Assembly: GCF_008364685.1 (NCBI RefSeq)
Contig: NZ_VTTL01000013.1
Coordinates: 124,001 to 188,000 of the forward strand
DNA length: 64,000 nt
Source of the DNA: Xanthobacter oligotrophicus
GTDB taxonomy: Bacteria > Pseudomonadota > Alphaproteobacteria > Rhizobiales > Xanthobacteraceae
Direction: 5' to 3'
In this document: positions 8,411 through 17,123 of the stretch, in pieces
Numbering within the stretch: the stretch's first letter is position 1
How the letters are laid out: every line of letters begins with the position of its first letter
Translations under genes and position numbers: made by a program
The notes under the pieces: model-generated
The model's input: only the letters and a program-made list of their open reading frames with translations
The model's database searches: none
What the model was told of the DNA's origin: nothing

Positions 8411-9348
8411 GGAGCAGGGGACACGTGAACCGCAGGGGCGTGAGATGTGCCCTCGTCCGTCTCGGGCGGCCGGCCGGTGAGGGCGTGGACGCTCATGAGC
8501 CGCACCGCCTCCTCGCACTGGCGGGTGACGGTCTTGCGATCATGAGCTTCGTCGAGCCGCACCGGTTCGCCGAAGGAGACCTCCACGTCGATGGAGCCGT
8601 GGCGCAGCACCTCCAGCAGGTGCGGCGCCAGGTCCATGTCGCCATACCAGGCGGCGATGTGACGGTGGAGACGCCCCATGGGCAGGCCCTGGAGGCGTAC
8701 ATAGGACACGGCGAGAGGCTGCACCGTCACCTCGGCGCCATCGGCGATGGCTTCGCGCACCGCACCCACCAGCGCCGTGCGGAACGGCAGCACTCGGTTG
8801 CCGTCGCTGGAGGTGCCCTCCGCGAACAGCACCACCGGGTCGCCGTCCTGCAGGCGCTCGGCGATGGTGCGGTTGACTTCGCCGGTGGCGTGCCGGCGCT
8901 GGCGATCCACGAACACCGTGCGCTGGAACTTGGCCAGAAGCCCGATGAGCGGCCAGCGCCCCACCTCGCTCTTCGCCACGAACACCAGCGGCGTAAGCGA
9001 CCCGATCACCGGAATATCGATCCAGGAGGAATGGTTGGCGAGGATGAGCAAGGGCCGGTCGGCCGCCGGCGCCCCCTTCACCGTCACCCGTACCCCGAGG
9101 AACTTCAGGAGGATGCGGTGGTAAAGCTGCGGGATGCTGCGGCGGGTGGGCAGCGAGAGCTTCAGCGACAGCCATTGCAGCGGAATGCCGACCGCCGTCA
9201 CCAGTCCCACCGGAACCAGCACGGCCGCCGCTCTCAGGCGATCGAGAAACCGCGAGACCGCCGGCTGCTCAGGCCCCAGGGGCTCCAGGCCGCCGAATTC
9301 GAGGGGGAGGCGCGTGGCCTCGCCCGCCGGCTCGCGGGCGGGCGTCAC
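8407..9348 (-). CDS. 1-acyl-sn-glycerol-3-phosphate acyltransferase family (PlsC/OlsA-like)
   Basis: 313 residues. The acyltransferase HX4D motif is NHSSWID near residue 108 and the second block is FAEGTSSDGNRVLPF near 175. A hydrophobic stretch (AAAVLVPVGLVTAVGIPLQWL) near residue 40 anchors it to the inner membrane. It either makes phosphatidic acid from lysophosphatidic acid or acylates lyso-ornithine lipid; OlsA of rhizobia looks much like this, and sequence alone does not decide. The start overlaps the stop of the Fur-family gene (ATGA), and its own stop overlaps the SDR start. The C-terminal 60 residues are variable. Confidence 0.85.
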   Translation of the reverse strand: MTPAREPAGEATRLPLEFGGLEPLGPEQPAVSRFLDRLRAAAVLVPVGLVTAVGIPLQWLSLKLSLPTRRSIPQLYHRILLKFLGVRVTVKGAPAADRPLLILANHSSWIDIPVIGSLTPLVFVAKSEVGRWPLIGLLAKFQRTVFVDRQRRHATGEVNRTIAERLQDGDPVVLFAEGTSSDGNRVLPFRTALVGAVREAIADGAEVTVQPLAVSYVRLQGLPMGRLHRHIAAWYGDMDLAPHLLEVLRHGSIDVEVSFGEPVRLDEAHDRKTVTRQCEEAVRLMSVHALTGRPPETDEGTSHAPAVHVSPAP

Positions 9349-9779
9349 GATTTCTCGTCCTCTTCGAGGGGAACGGCATAAAGCTCGAGACGATGGCCGC
9401 GCAGCTTGAAGCCGAGGCGGCGGGCGATCGCCTCCTGCAGCGCCTCGATCTCCTCCGAGCGGAATTCGATCACGCGGCCGGATCTCAGGTCGATGAGATG
9501 GTCGTGGTGCTCGTCCGGCATCTGCTCGTAGCGGGCACGACCGTCGCCGAAATCGTGGCGCTCGATGATGCCGGCATCTTCCAGCATCTTCACCGTGCGA
9601 TAGACGGTGGAGATGGAGATGTTGTCGTCGATGGCGACGGCACGGCGGTGCAGTTCCTCCACGTCAGGATGGTCCTGCGCGCCGGACAGCACGCGGGCGA
9701 TGATCCGGCGCTGCTCCGTCATCCTCATGCCCTTGGCCAGGCACGCTTCCTCGATGACGCTCATGTTGCTGCCGCTCAA
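9345..9779 (-). CDS. fur: Fur-family metalloregulator (Fur/Mur)
   Basis: 144 residues. A winged helix fills about residues 1-85 (RMTEQRRIIARVL, SISTVYRTVKMLEDAGII) and a dimerisation/metal domain follows. The metal-site motif HHDHLIDLRSGRVIEF is present near residue 91; the C-terminal CXXC zinc site of gammaproteobacterial Fur is absent. In alphaproteobacteria the protein at this locus often responds to manganese (Mur), while iron control is by RirA/Irr. Metal specificity cannot be read here. Starts at M1 or M6 are both possible. It overlaps plsC by 4 bases and lies 76 bases from rimI. Confidence 0.88.
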   Translation of the reverse strand: MSGSNMSVIEEACLAKGMRMTEQRRIIARVLSGAQDHPDVEELHRRAVAIDDNISISTVYRTVKMLEDAGIIERHDFGDGRARYEQMPDEHHDHLIDLRSGRVIEFRSEEIEALQEAIARRLGFKLRGHRLELYAVPLEEDEKS

Positions 9780-9855
9780 GCGGAACCTCCGCGATCCAAC
9801 GGGACAGACGCCTTATCGCCCCCCGGCCCGATCCCTGCAAGGGGGCGGATGTGCC

Positions 9856-10332
9856 TCAAAAATCCCGCCGCAGCAGCAGGGCGTCCGCGCCACCGGCATA
9901 ATAGCCCCGCCGGCGCCCCACTTCGCGGTAGCCAAGATGCTCGTAAAGGGTGCGCGCGGCCAAATTGCCCTCCTCCACCTCCAGGAACGAGGTGGAAACC
10001 CCCTCGGCGGCGAGGCGCGCCAGATGGTGGGACACCAGCGCCCGGCCGATGCCCCGGCGGCGGCGATCGGTCACCACGGCAACGGTGAGCACCTCGGCTT
10101 CCGGCGGCACCACGTGGGACAGGATGAAACCCACCGGCGGGCGCCGGGTGCCGAGCGTCGCCACATGGGCGCGCACCGCCCGGTCGGACAACAGGCGCTC
10201 GAACTCGTCCGTCCCCCAGCCGCGGGCGAAGGCGCGGCCGTGGATGGCGGCCAGATGCGGCATGTCGGCCGCAACCGCATCCCGCAGCAGCGGCGGGCGG
10301 GGCGGGAAGAAGCGTTCGAGAAGGCCGATCAT
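9856..10332 (-). CDS. rimI: GNAT N-acetyltransferase, RimI-like
   Basis: 158 residues, single GNAT domain. The acetyl-CoA binding loop is VTDRRRRGIGRALVSHHLARL near residue 90, followed by FLEVEEGNLAARTLYEHLGYREVGRRRGYY. This matches RimI, which acetylates the N-terminal alanine of ribosomal protein S18. It is coupled to tsaB by an ATGA overlap, the usual tsaB-rimI pair. The N-terminal PPRPPLLRDA stretch is slightly longer than in E. coli. Confidence 0.87.
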   Translation of the reverse strand: MIGLLERFFPPRPPLLRDAVAADMPHLAAIHGRAFARGWGTDEFERLLSDRAVRAHVATLGTRRPPVGFILSHVVPPEAEVLTVAVVTDRRRRGIGRALVSHHLARLAAEGVSTSFLEVEEGNLAARTLYEHLGYREVGRRRGYYAGGADALLLRRDF

Positions 10333-11012
10333 CGGCGGGCGACGCGCGCCTTGTCCTGCGGCTTGGCGTCGGGCGAGCGCAGATAGAGCGGGCGGGGCTC
10401 AGCGGCTTCCGGATCGGCCACGGCGCCGAGCCGCGCCACCCAGGCCACATCCGGGGCGGGGGTTTCGTCCACCAGCAGGGGCGGCTGCTCGGCCGGCGGC
10501 CAGGCCTCCGCCACCAGGGCCGCGCCCGAGCCCACGAGGCGCACCGCGCCGATGGCAACCGAGCGCGCGGCCTCCCGGACGCTGGTGACGCGCGGGGCGA
10601 TCAGGGTGCGGGCACCGACGCCGAACATCTGGAGAAAAACGTGGCCGTGCCGGGCATCGATGGCGGTGACCACCGGAACCGCATCATCCTGGGCAAGATA
10701 GGGGGCAGCCAGAGCGGCCAGCGTCGTCACCCCAACCACCGGCCGGTTGGAGGTGAGCCCGAAGCCGCGGGCGGCCGAAAGCCCGACCCGGAGCCCGGTG
10801 AAGCTGCCGGGCCCGATGGTGACGGCGATGCGTGACAAATGCTCGAAATCAAGGCCTGCCGCCGCCATCACCTGCTCCACGAGCGGGATCAGCGTCTCGG
10901 CGTGGCCGCGCTCCATGAGCAGCGAATCGCCGGCGACAATGCTGTCCGTCTCGGTGTCGAGCACCGCGGCGGAGCAGGCGGCAAGCGCCGTATCTATGGC
11001 TAGAACGAACAT
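10329..11012 (-). CDS. tsaB: tRNA threonylcarbamoyladenosine biosynthesis protein TsaB
   Basis: 227 residues from the ATG at 11010-11012 (MFVLAIDTALAACSAA); longer upstream readings have no family similarity. The ASKHA-fold features ITIGPGSFTGLRVGLSAARGF (about 70-90) and VVTAIDARHGHVFLQMFG (about 115-130) are present. TsaB is the inactive TsaD paralogue that scaffolds the TsaBDE complex making t6A37 in tRNA. The stop overlaps the rimI start. The length is normal. Confidence 0.92.
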   Translation of the reverse strand: MFVLAIDTALAACSAAVLDTETDSIVAGDSLLMERGHAETLIPLVEQVMAAAGLDFEHLSRIAVTIGPGSFTGLRVGLSAARGFGLTSNRPVVGVTTLAALAAPYLAQDDAVPVVTAIDARHGHVFLQMFGVGARTLIAPRVTSVREAARSVAIGAVRLVGSGAALVAEAWPPAEQPPLLVDETPAPDVAWVARLGAVADPEAAEPRPLYLRSPDAKPQDKARVARR

Positions 11013-11113
11013 GAAACCGGGTGCCCCACTCCTCGCCACGATCAACCGAAACCGTGGCGAGGGGAAGCGACCCCGAACGCTCACCTTACAGAAAGGTTAA
11101 CGGCAATTGACCT

Positions 11114-11674
11114 TTATACCGCCTGGACCTCGGCAACCTCCGGCACGAAGTGCTTGAGAAGGTTCTCGATACCGTTCTTCAGGGTGGCGGTGGAGGACGG
11201 GCAGCCGGAGCACGAGCCCTTCATGTTCAGGAACACGATACCGTCCTTGAAGCCGCGGAAGGTGATGTCGCCGCCGTCATTGGCCACCGCCGGGCGCACC
11301 CGCGTGTCGAGCAGTTCCTTGATGGTGGCGACGATCTCGGCGTCCTTCGCCTCGTAGAACTCGTCAGCATCGGCGGCTTCGGGTTTCACGCCATCGGACA
11401 GCACCGGGGCGCCGGACATGAAGTGTTCCATGATGGCGCCGAGGATGGCCGGCTTGATCTGCGGCCATTCCGCCTCCGCCTTGGTGACGGTGACGAAATC
11501 CGACCCCAGGAACACGCCCGCGACACCGCGCACATCGAACAGGCGCTGGGCGAGGGGGGAAAGGTCCGCATCCTCGTGGGAGCGCAGGTCGAGGGTGCCT
11601 TCCCCAAGCACCGAACGGCCGGGCAGGAACTTGAGGGTTGCCGGGTTCGGCGTGGTTTCGGTCTGAATGAACAT
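11114..11674 (-). CDS. NifU-family Fe-S scaffold/carrier (Nfu)
   Basis: 186 residues with an Nfu N-terminal domain (MFIQTETTPNPATLKFLPG) and a C-terminal NifU-like domain (about 105-175). The cluster-binding CXXC is in LNMKGSCSGCPSSTATLKNG. The mitochondrial-type Nfu of alphaproteobacteria has exactly this domain order and length. It passes [4Fe-4S] clusters to targets; MiaB, earlier in this window, is a plausible client. The gap to tsaB is 101 bases, so it may or may not share its transcript. Confidence 0.9.
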   Translation of the reverse strand: MFIQTETTPNPATLKFLPGRSVLGEGTLDLRSHEDADLSPLAQRLFDVRGVAGVFLGSDFVTVTKAEAEWPQIKPAILGAIMEHFMSGAPVLSDGVKPEAADADEFYEAKDAEIVATIKELLDTRVRPAVANDGGDITFRGFKDGIVFLNMKGSCSGCPSSTATLKNGIENLLKHFVPEVAEVQAV

Positions 11675-12057
11675 GGCTCAATCCTCAAAAGAAAAGCTGC
11701 GGGTGGGGCCGCGCGTTTCCTTGAAGATAGGAGTTCGGGCGCGAAACGGAAAGGGCGCCTCGGGAAAGGTCCCGAATTGACACAGGCCGCCGCTCATGGG
11801 GGAACGCGACCGGAACAGACAGGGCGCGAATCGGATGAGGCGGCCAGTTGCACGCCTGTTCCCCCGCGAGGGCCTCCCATCCCTTATCGGGACAGATCAG
11901 CGCCGGCAGGCGAACAGCACCGGAACACAAGCGGGGCGAATCGGCCGAACGGTCCTGTTGGCGCTTTGTTCAGGCCCCCGAAACGGCACAGCCGCCACGC
12001 CCCGGGGGGCATGACGACTGCATCTTGCACCAACCATGGAGGGCGCAGGCGCCCCCC
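11675..12057. other. intergenic region, nfu to rho
   Basis: 383 bases between the nfu start and the rho stop, both on the minus strand. Short open frames here lack ribosome sites and family-like composition. A GC-rich imperfect inverted repeat directly after the rho stop (12036-12057) may end rho transcription. No tRNA, known RNA or repeat copy was seen. Confidence 0.5.
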
Positions 12058-13326
12058 TCAGGTGTTCATGGAATCGAAGAAGTCCGCGTTGGTCTTGGTC
12101 TGGCGCAGCTTGTCGAGCAGGAACTCGATGGCGTCCACCGTGCCCATGGGATTGAGGATGCGGCGCAGCACGTACATCTTCTTGAGCGTGTCGGCCGGCA
12201 CCAGAAGCTCTTCCTTGCGGGTTCCCGAGCGGGTGATGTCGATGGCCGGGAACACGCGTTTGTCCGAGACCTTGCGGTCGAGGATGACTTCCGAGTTACC
12301 GGTGCCCTTGAACTCCTCGAAGATCACCTCGTCCATGCGCGAGCCGGTCTCGATGAGCGCGGTGGCGATGATGGTCAGCGAACCGCCTTCCTCGATGTTG
12401 CGCGCCGCGCCGAAGAAGCGCTTGGGGCGCTGCAGGGCGTTGGCGTCCACGCCGCCGGTGAGCACCTTTCCGGAGGACGGCACCACGGTATTGTAGGCGC
12501 GGCCGAGGCGGGTGATGGAATCCAGCAGGATCACCACGTCGCGCCCGTGCTCCACCAGGCGCTTGGCCTTCTCGATCACCATCTCGGCGACCTGCACATG
12601 GCGGGTGGCCGGCTCGTCGAAGGTAGAGGAGACCACCTCGCCCTTCACCGAGCGCTGCATGTCCGTGACTTCTTCCGGCCGCTCGTCGATGAGCAGCACG
12701 ATGAGGAAGCATTCGGGATGATTGGCAGTGATGGACTTGGCGATGTTCTGCAGCAGCACCGTCTTGCCGGTGCGGGGCGGAGCCACGATGAGACCGCGCT
12801 GGCCCTTGCCGATGGGCGCCACGATATCGATGATTCGCGGCGAGAAATCCTTCTTTCCGACGGTTTCCTCATGCTCCAGCTTGAGGCGCTCGTCGGGATA
12901 GAGCGGCGTCAGATTGTCGAAGTTGATCTTGTGGCGCGTCTTCTCGGGGTCTTCGAAATTGATCGTATTGACCTTGAGAAGCGCGAAATAGCGCTCGCCT
13001 TCTTTCGGCGAGCGGATCTGTCCTTCCACCGTGTCGCCGGTGCGCAGGCCGAAGCGCCGGATCTGGGACGGGGAGACATAGATGTCGTCCGGTCCCGGCA
13101 GATAGTTCGCCTCGGGCGACCGCAGGAAGCCGAAGCCGTCCTGGAGCACCTCGACGACGCCTTCGCCAATGATCTCGGTTTCGGTGGCCGCCAGCTGCTT
13201 CAGAATGGCAAACATGAGCTCCTGCTTGCGCAGGGTGCTGGCGTTCTCCACCTGGCTCTCCTCGGCAAAGGCGAGGAGCTCGACGGGGGTCTTGGACTTA
13301 AGGTCTTGAAGTTTCACTTCCCGCAT
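12058..13326 (-). CDS. rho: transcription termination factor Rho
   Basis: 422 residues from the ATG at 13324-13326 ([18 protein letters not shown]); a longer frame upstream is not Rho-like. It has the N-terminal Rho_N helical domain, an RNA-binding CSD domain with [19 protein letters not shown] near residue 62, and the RecA-type motor. Walker A is [11 protein letters not shown] near 180 and Walker B is [16 protein letters not shown] near 265; the Q-loop and R-loop regions are intact. It is a hexameric RNA-dependent ATPase. The gene order rho-hemJ-hemE beside the origin is typical for the class. Confidence 0.97.
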   Translation of the reverse strand: MREVKLQDLKSKTPVELLAFAEESQVENASTLRKQELMFAILKQLAATETEIIGEGVVEVLQDGFGFLRSPEANYLPGPDDIYVSPSQIRRFGLRTGDTVEGQIRSPKEGERYFALLKVNTINFEDPEKTRHKINFDNLTPLYPDERLKLEHEETVGKKDFSPRIIDIVAPIGKGQRGLIVAPPRTGKTVLLQNIAKSITANHPECFLIVLLIDERPEEVTDMQRSVKGEVVSSTFDEPATRHVQVAEMVIEKAKRLVEHGRDVVILLDSITRLGRAYNTVVPSSGKVLTGGVDANALQRPKRFFGAARNIEEGGSLTIIATALIETGSRMDEVIFEEFKGTGNSEVILDRKVSDKRVFPAIDITRSGTRKEELLVPADTLKKMYVLRRILNPMGTVDAIEFLLDKLRQTKTNADFFDSMNT

Positions 13327-13575
13327 AAGGGAAAGCCTCGATAAATCTTGAGTGTGCCGAAGCCGATCGCAACGATCAGGCACGGCCGGCGGGGGGAGGG
13401 ACGGGGTCGCAGGTCTTCAGGGGAAGCCGGGGCACGCAGCCTGCCGCCTGACACGCCGGCCGGGCTAATGACAGCACCGGACTGAAGGAAGCGCGTTCGC
13501 CTGCGTTTAGGAAAGCGCCCCCAAGATAAGCGGGTGAGGAAGGCGGCGCAAGTCCTCCTTCCGGTCAAGGGTGCA

Positions 13576-14010
13576 TCAAAACGGTTTGACCACCACGAGA
13601 ATGACGATGCCGACCATCAGCAATGTCGGCACCTCATTGGCAATGCGATAGAAACGGGCCGGGCGGGTATTTTTGTCCTCGCCGAAGTCGCGCACCCAGC
13701 GCGACAGGGCGCCATGGAAGCCGGACAGGACGAGGACCAGGGCGAACTTGGCGTGAAACCAGCCGGCCACATACCAGCCGCCGGCATAGGCCAGATAAAG
13801 CCCGGCGAGCCAGGTGACGATCATGGCGGGGTTGATGATGGCCTTCAGCAGCCGCCGTTCCATCACCTTGAAGGTCTCGGATTGCACCGAGCCGGCTTCG
13901 GCGGCGCAGTGATAGACCATGAGGCGCGGCAGATAGAGCATCCCCGCCATCCAGGAGATGACGGCGATGACGTGCAGCGCCTTGATCCAGCTATATAAAT
14001 CGTGAGCCAT
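13576..14010 (-). CDS. hemJ: protoporphyrinogen IX oxidase HemJ
   Basis: 144 residues from the ATG at 14008-14010. Four hydrophobic helices are visible (HVIAVISWMAGMLYLPRLMVYH, AMIVTWLAGLYLAYAGG, FALVLVLSGFHGALS, LLMVGIVILVVV). The family heme-ligand histidine is in WIKALHVIAVISWMAG, and the conserved lysine is in VMERRLLKAIINPAM. HemJ is the membrane-bound, non-HemG/HemY oxidase of the penultimate haem step and is common in alphaproteobacteria. It lies 23 bases after hemE and is probably co-transcribed with it. Confidence 0.92.
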   Translation of the reverse strand: MAHDLYSWIKALHVIAVISWMAGMLYLPRLMVYHCAAEAGSVQSETFKVMERRLLKAIINPAMIVTWLAGLYLAYAGGWYVAGWFHAKFALVLVLSGFHGALSRWVRDFGEDKNTRPARFYRIANEVPTLLMVGIVILVVVKPF

Positions 14011-14033
14011 CAGGGTCCTGACCTTGAGATGGA

Positions 14034-15080
14034 TCAGCGCGCCCGGCGCACCGCTTCCACCAGCTTTTCCACATGGTCGAGCGGCGTTTCGGGGCGAATG
14101 CCGTGGCCGAGATTGAAGATGTGCCGCGCGCCGGAGAAATCGTCGCGAATCCGCGCCACTTCGTCCTCCAGCGCCGTACCGCCGGCGATGAGACGCAGCG
14201 GGTCCAGATTGCCCTGGAGCGCCACGCGGCCGGACAACCGCCGCCGGGCCGCTTGCCGATCCGCCGACCAGTCCAGGCCGATGGCATTGATGCCCGTATC
14301 GGCCAGCCGTTCCAGCGCCTCCAGCGTCGCCCCCTTTGGGAAGGCGATGACCCGCACATGAGGATACAGCGCCTTCAATCCCGCGACGATACGGCGCAGG
14401 GGTTCGGCGCACCAGCGCTCGAACGAAGAGGGATCGAGCACGCCGGCCCAGGTATCGAAGATCTGCACCACGTCGGCTCCGGCCGCCACCTGCCCCGCCA
14501 GATGGACGATTGAAGCCTCCACCAGCCGGTCGATGAGGCTCTGGAACAAAGCTTCGTCGCGCAGGGCCAGCATGCGGGCGGGGGCCTGATCGTCGGTGCC
14601 CTGGCCCGCCACCATGTAGGTGGCCACGGTCCAGGGCGCGCCGCAAAAGCCGATCAGCGCCACTTCGGCCGGAAGGGTGGCGCGCACGGAGGCGATGGCC
14701 TCGTAGACCGGGTCCACCTTGTCAGGGTCCAGCCGGTCTTTGAGGGCGGCAACGCCTTCCCGGTCCGTCACCGGGGTCAGCCGAGGGCCCTCGCCGGCCT
14801 CGAAGGTGAGGCCGACGCCGAGGGCGTGGGGCACCACCAGGATGTCCGAAAAGATGATGGCCGCATCAAAGCCATAGCGGCGGATGGGCTGGAGCGTCAC
14901 CTCGGCGGCGAGCTTCGGCGTGTAGCACAGGGTGAGGAAGTCACCGGCCTCAGCCCGTACCGCGCGATATTCGGGAAGATAGCGCCCCGCCTGCCGCATC
15001 ATCCAGAGCGGCGGGGGATCGAGCGGGGTGCCGTCGAGCACCCGCAGGAAGGGGGATCGTGTCTCGAGCGCGGCGGTCAT
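14034..15080 (-). CDS. hemE: uroporphyrinogen decarboxylase HemE
   Basis: 348 residues. The N-terminal signature PPLWMMRQAGRYLPEYR lies near residue 25 and the second signature GFCGAPWTVATYMV near 145. It converts uroporphyrinogen III to coproporphyrinogen III by four decarboxylations in the cytosol. Its promoter region overlaps the putative replication origin at 15081-15418, as in Caulobacter and Rickettsia. Length and both active-site arginine blocks are normal. Confidence 0.96.
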   Translation of the reverse strand: MTAALETRSPFLRVLDGTPLDPPPLWMMRQAGRYLPEYRAVRAEAGDFLTLCYTPKLAAEVTLQPIRRYGFDAAIIFSDILVVPHALGVGLTFEAGEGPRLTPVTDREGVAALKDRLDPDKVDPVYEAIASVRATLPAEVALIGFCGAPWTVATYMVAGQGTDDQAPARMLALRDEALFQSLIDRLVEASIVHLAGQVAAGADVVQIFDTWAGVLDPSSFERWCAEPLRRIVAGLKALYPHVRVIAFPKGATLEALERLADTGINAIGLDWSADRQAARRRLSGRVALQGNLDPLRLIAGGTALEDEVARIRDDFSGARHIFNLGHGIRPETPLDHVEKLVEAVRRAR

Positions 15081-15133
15081 CCCGGTCCTTCAATCTAACT
15101 AGATTCTTTTAAAGAGAGAGAGTCTTTGGAGTC

Positions 15134-15149
15134 TTAACGGTTGATTAAC
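15134..15149 (+). promoter_or_regulatory. CtrA-type box 1 in the origin
   Basis: TTAACGGTTGATTAAC matches the consensus TTAA-N7-TTAA(C) exactly. It directly follows a GANTC site at 15129-15133. CtrA binding here would block initiation, by analogy to Caulobacter. Confidence 0.75.
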
Positions 15150-15237
15150 GATGTGAGCGGCTCTCGACAACCGATCCACAGGCATCCCCATTTCCGAAGG
15201 CCCACTTGCCGCAGGTGCGAAGCCGGCGAAAGGCCGG

Positions 15238-15253
15238 TTAACAAAGGATTAAC
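15238..15253 (+). promoter_or_regulatory. CtrA-type box 2 in the origin
   Basis: TTAACAAAGGATTAAC is a second exact TTAA-N7-TTAA(C) match, 104 bp from the first. Confidence 0.75.
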
Positions 15254-15418
15254 GCGGGGGTCGGCGAACGGTGTCCACATGGACGCACAGGGGGTGCATG
15301 GAATCCGTCCCGGACGGGTTGGGTGTGGATGGATTTCAGGGTTATCCAGAGCCCGCACTTGCACGGCGTCATCGGGCGTGCCTTTTTCAACAGTGTTCCA
15401 CAGGAGCGGTGGATAATT

Positions 15419-16270
15419 GTGACTGTGAAAACGCCCAGCGAGAGTTTCTTCCATCTCCACCTCGTTTCCGATGCCACGGGCGAGACCCTCATCAATGTGG
15501 GGCGGGCGGCCTGCGCGCAGTATGCGAACGTGCTGCCCATCGAGCACGTCTACCCGCTCATTCGCTCCATGAAGCAGTTGGAGCGGGTGCTCAACGAGGT
15601 GGAGAATAATCCCGGCATCGTGCTCTACACGCTCGTGGACAAGGAGATCCGCGAGCGGCTGAAGGAGCGCTGCCGCGAGCTGGGCGTGCCCTACATGTCG
15701 GTGCTGGCGCCGGTGGTGCAGCTGTTCCAGTCCTATCTCGGCGGCAGCCCGACCCCGCGCGTCGGCGGGCAGCACTCGCTGGATGCCAATTATTTCAAGC
15801 GCATCGATGCGCTGAACTACACCGTCATGCACGACGACGGGCACATGACGGACGACCTCGAAAGCGCCGACGTGGTGCTGCTCGGGGTGTCCCGGACCTC
15901 CAAGACGCCCACCTCCATCTATCTCGCCAATCGCGGCATCAAGACCGCCAATATCCCGCTGGTGCCCAGCGTGCCCTTGCCGCCGGGGGTGGAGAAGCTG
16001 AAGAAGCCGCTCGTGGTCGGCCTGGTGGCGAGCCCGGAGCGCATCGTCGAGATCCGCCAGAACCGCCTGCTCGGGCTCAATGCGGCGGATCTGGGCGCGT
16101 CCTACATCGACCGGGAGGCGGTGAACGAGGAGATCATCCTGTCGCGGCGCCTATGCGCCCGCAACGGCTGGCCCCTCATCGACGTCACCCGCCGGTCGGT
16201 GGAAGAGACTGCGGCCACCATCTACGCGCTCTACAGCGAACGCCGGCGCCGGGCCATCGCCGAGACCTGA
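15419..16270 (+). CDS. pyruvate, phosphate dikinase regulatory protein (PSRP/PpsR)
   Basis: 283 residues from GTG 15419, chosen because AGGAG lies at 15402-15406 and because [24 protein letters not shown] is the usual N-terminus. The longer open frame upstream runs through the origin and is unlikely. The P-loop-like motif [18 protein letters not shown] lies near residue 153. The family is a bifunctional ADP-dependent kinase and Pi-dependent pyrophosphorylase that switches PPDK or PEP synthase off and on. It is the RP001-type gene that marks alphaproteobacterial origins on the side opposite hemE. Confidence 0.92.
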   Translation: MTVKTPSESFFHLHLVSDATGETLINVGRAACAQYANVLPIEHVYPLIRSMKQLERVLNEVENNPGIVLYTLVDKEIRERLKERCRELGVPYMSVLAPVVQLFQSYLGGSPTPRVGGQHSLDANYFKRIDALNYTVMHDDGHMTDDLESADVVLLGVSRTSKTPTSIYLANRGIKTANIPLVPSVPLPPGVEKLKKPLVVGLVASPERIVEIRQNRLLGLNAADLGASYIDREAVNEEIILSRRLCARNGWPLIDVTRRSVEETAATIYALYSERRRRAIAET

Positions 16271-16278
16271 GACCGTCA

Positions 16279-16427
16279 GCCTCGGTCTTCGACCGATGCC
16301 AAGTGGGTCGCGCCACAACTCGGGTGTTCCCGAGTTGTGGATGTTAATGCCGGATCCGGCAATGGCCGGAGCCGGGCGCCGCGCGGGCTTGACCAATGGC
16401 TTTGAGCAAAGCTCATGCGCCATTGGT
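16279..16427. repeat. family I palindromic repeat, copy A (interrupted)
   Basis: The outer parts match the other family I copies: CTCGGTCTTCGACCGATGCC at 16281-16300 and GCGCGGGCTTGACCAATGG at 16381-16399. About 75 bases with a separate strong hairpin lie between them. The right edge forms a further hairpin, ACCAATGGC (16392-16400) with GCCATTGGT (16419-16427), enclosing TGAGC-AAA-GCTCA. It starts 9 bases after the ppsR stop. Confidence 0.7.
16313..16340 (+). terminator. 12-bp perfect hairpin after ppsR
   Basis: CCACAACTCGGG pairs perfectly with CCCGAGTTGTGG around a TGTT loop. It lies 43 bases after the ppsR stop. There is no T-run behind it, so termination activity is uncertain; it could instead be an mRNA 3' stabiliser. 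Confidence 0.5.
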
Positions 16428-16523
16428 ATGAGACGAGAGCACAGCTTGCACCCCGGCCGCCTTTGGGGGAAACCCGAACAGGCATCGGTTCCGGCCGGCG
16501 CGGAGCAGCAGAGGAGAGAGCTT

Positions 16524-17123
16524 GTGTGGCGTGATGAACAGCCGCTCGTCCTGGCATCCAAGAGCGCGACGCGCCTGACCCTTCTCGTCCATGCCGGCGT
16601 GCCTGTGGAAACCGTGGCCGCCGAGGTGGACGAACGCTCCATCCAGGCGGAGGCGGGCGCGGTGGATCCCGCCGGCATCGCGGTGATCCTGGCCCGGGCG
16701 AAGGCGCTCGCCGGATCGCGCGCAGCGCCGGGGCGCCTGGTGCTGGGGGCGGACCAGACCCTGGCGCTGGGGCCGAAGATCTACCACAAGCCCGCCAGCC
16801 TCGAGGCGGCGCGCCTGCAGCTTCAGGAACTGGCAGGCCAGACCCATGCCCTGCATTCGGCGGTGGCGGTGGCCCGCGACGGCGCGATCCTGTTCGAGAC
16901 GGTGGTCAGCGCCTTTCTCACCATGCGGCCTTTGAGCGACGAGGCACTGAATACCTACATCACGGCCGCCGGGCCGCGGGTGCTCACCTCCGTGGGCGCT
17001 TACCAGCTGGAATCGGTGGGCGTGCACCTGTTCACCCGGGTGGACGGGGACCATTTCACCATCCTCGGCTTGCCGCTGCTGCAGCTTCTGCCGTTCTTCC
17101 GGGAACAGGGGCTTTTGCCGTGA
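16524..17123 (+). CDS. maf: Maf-family nucleoside triphosphate pyrophosphatase
   Basis: 199 residues from GTG 16524, chosen for the GAGGAGAGAG ribosome site at 16511-16520 and because the family N-terminus follows (PLVLASKSATRLTLL). A longer in-frame reading runs back through the repeat and is rejected. The ADQTL metal-binding segment lies near residue 72. Maf proteins hydrolyse non-canonical or modified (d)NTPs, avoiding their incorporation. The stop overlaps the aroE start (GTGA). The maf-aroE-coaE-dnaQ operon is standard for the class. Confidence 0.9.
   Translation: MWRDEQPLVLASKSATRLTLLVHAGVPVETVAAEVDERSIQAEAGAVDPAGIAVILARAKALAGSRAAPGRLVLGADQTLALGPKIYHKPASLEAARLQLQELAGQTHALHSAVAVARDGAILFETVVSAFLTMRPLSDEALNTYITAAGPRVLTSVGAYQLESVGVHLFTRVDGDHFTILGLPLLQLLPFFREQGLLP

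Larger units (their letters stand above)
15081..15418. other. putative chromosomal replication origin (oriC)
   Basis: The region lies between divergent hemE and ppsR, the pair that flanks the origin in Caulobacter and Rickettsia. It carries two perfect CtrA-type boxes (15134-15149 and 15238-15253). It has DnaA-box-like 9-mers: TTATCCAGA (15342-15350), TTATCCACC on the minus strand (15408-15416), and weaker ones at 15172-15180, 15271-15279, 15324-15332 and 15394-15402. An AT-rich stretch (15089-15150) contains three GANTC sites (15102, 15120, 15129); a fourth lies at 15301. Strand polarity switches here. Function is inferred. Confidence 0.82.

Noticed and set aside
11685-11930. Small minus-strand frame upstream of nfu
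   Set aside because: No ribosome site and no resemblance to known proteins; the region looks like plain intergenic DNA.
15323-15418. Longer start for ppsR (ATG 15323)
   Set aside because: It would translate origin DNA with DnaA-like boxes; the family N-terminus and AGGAG site support GTG 15419.
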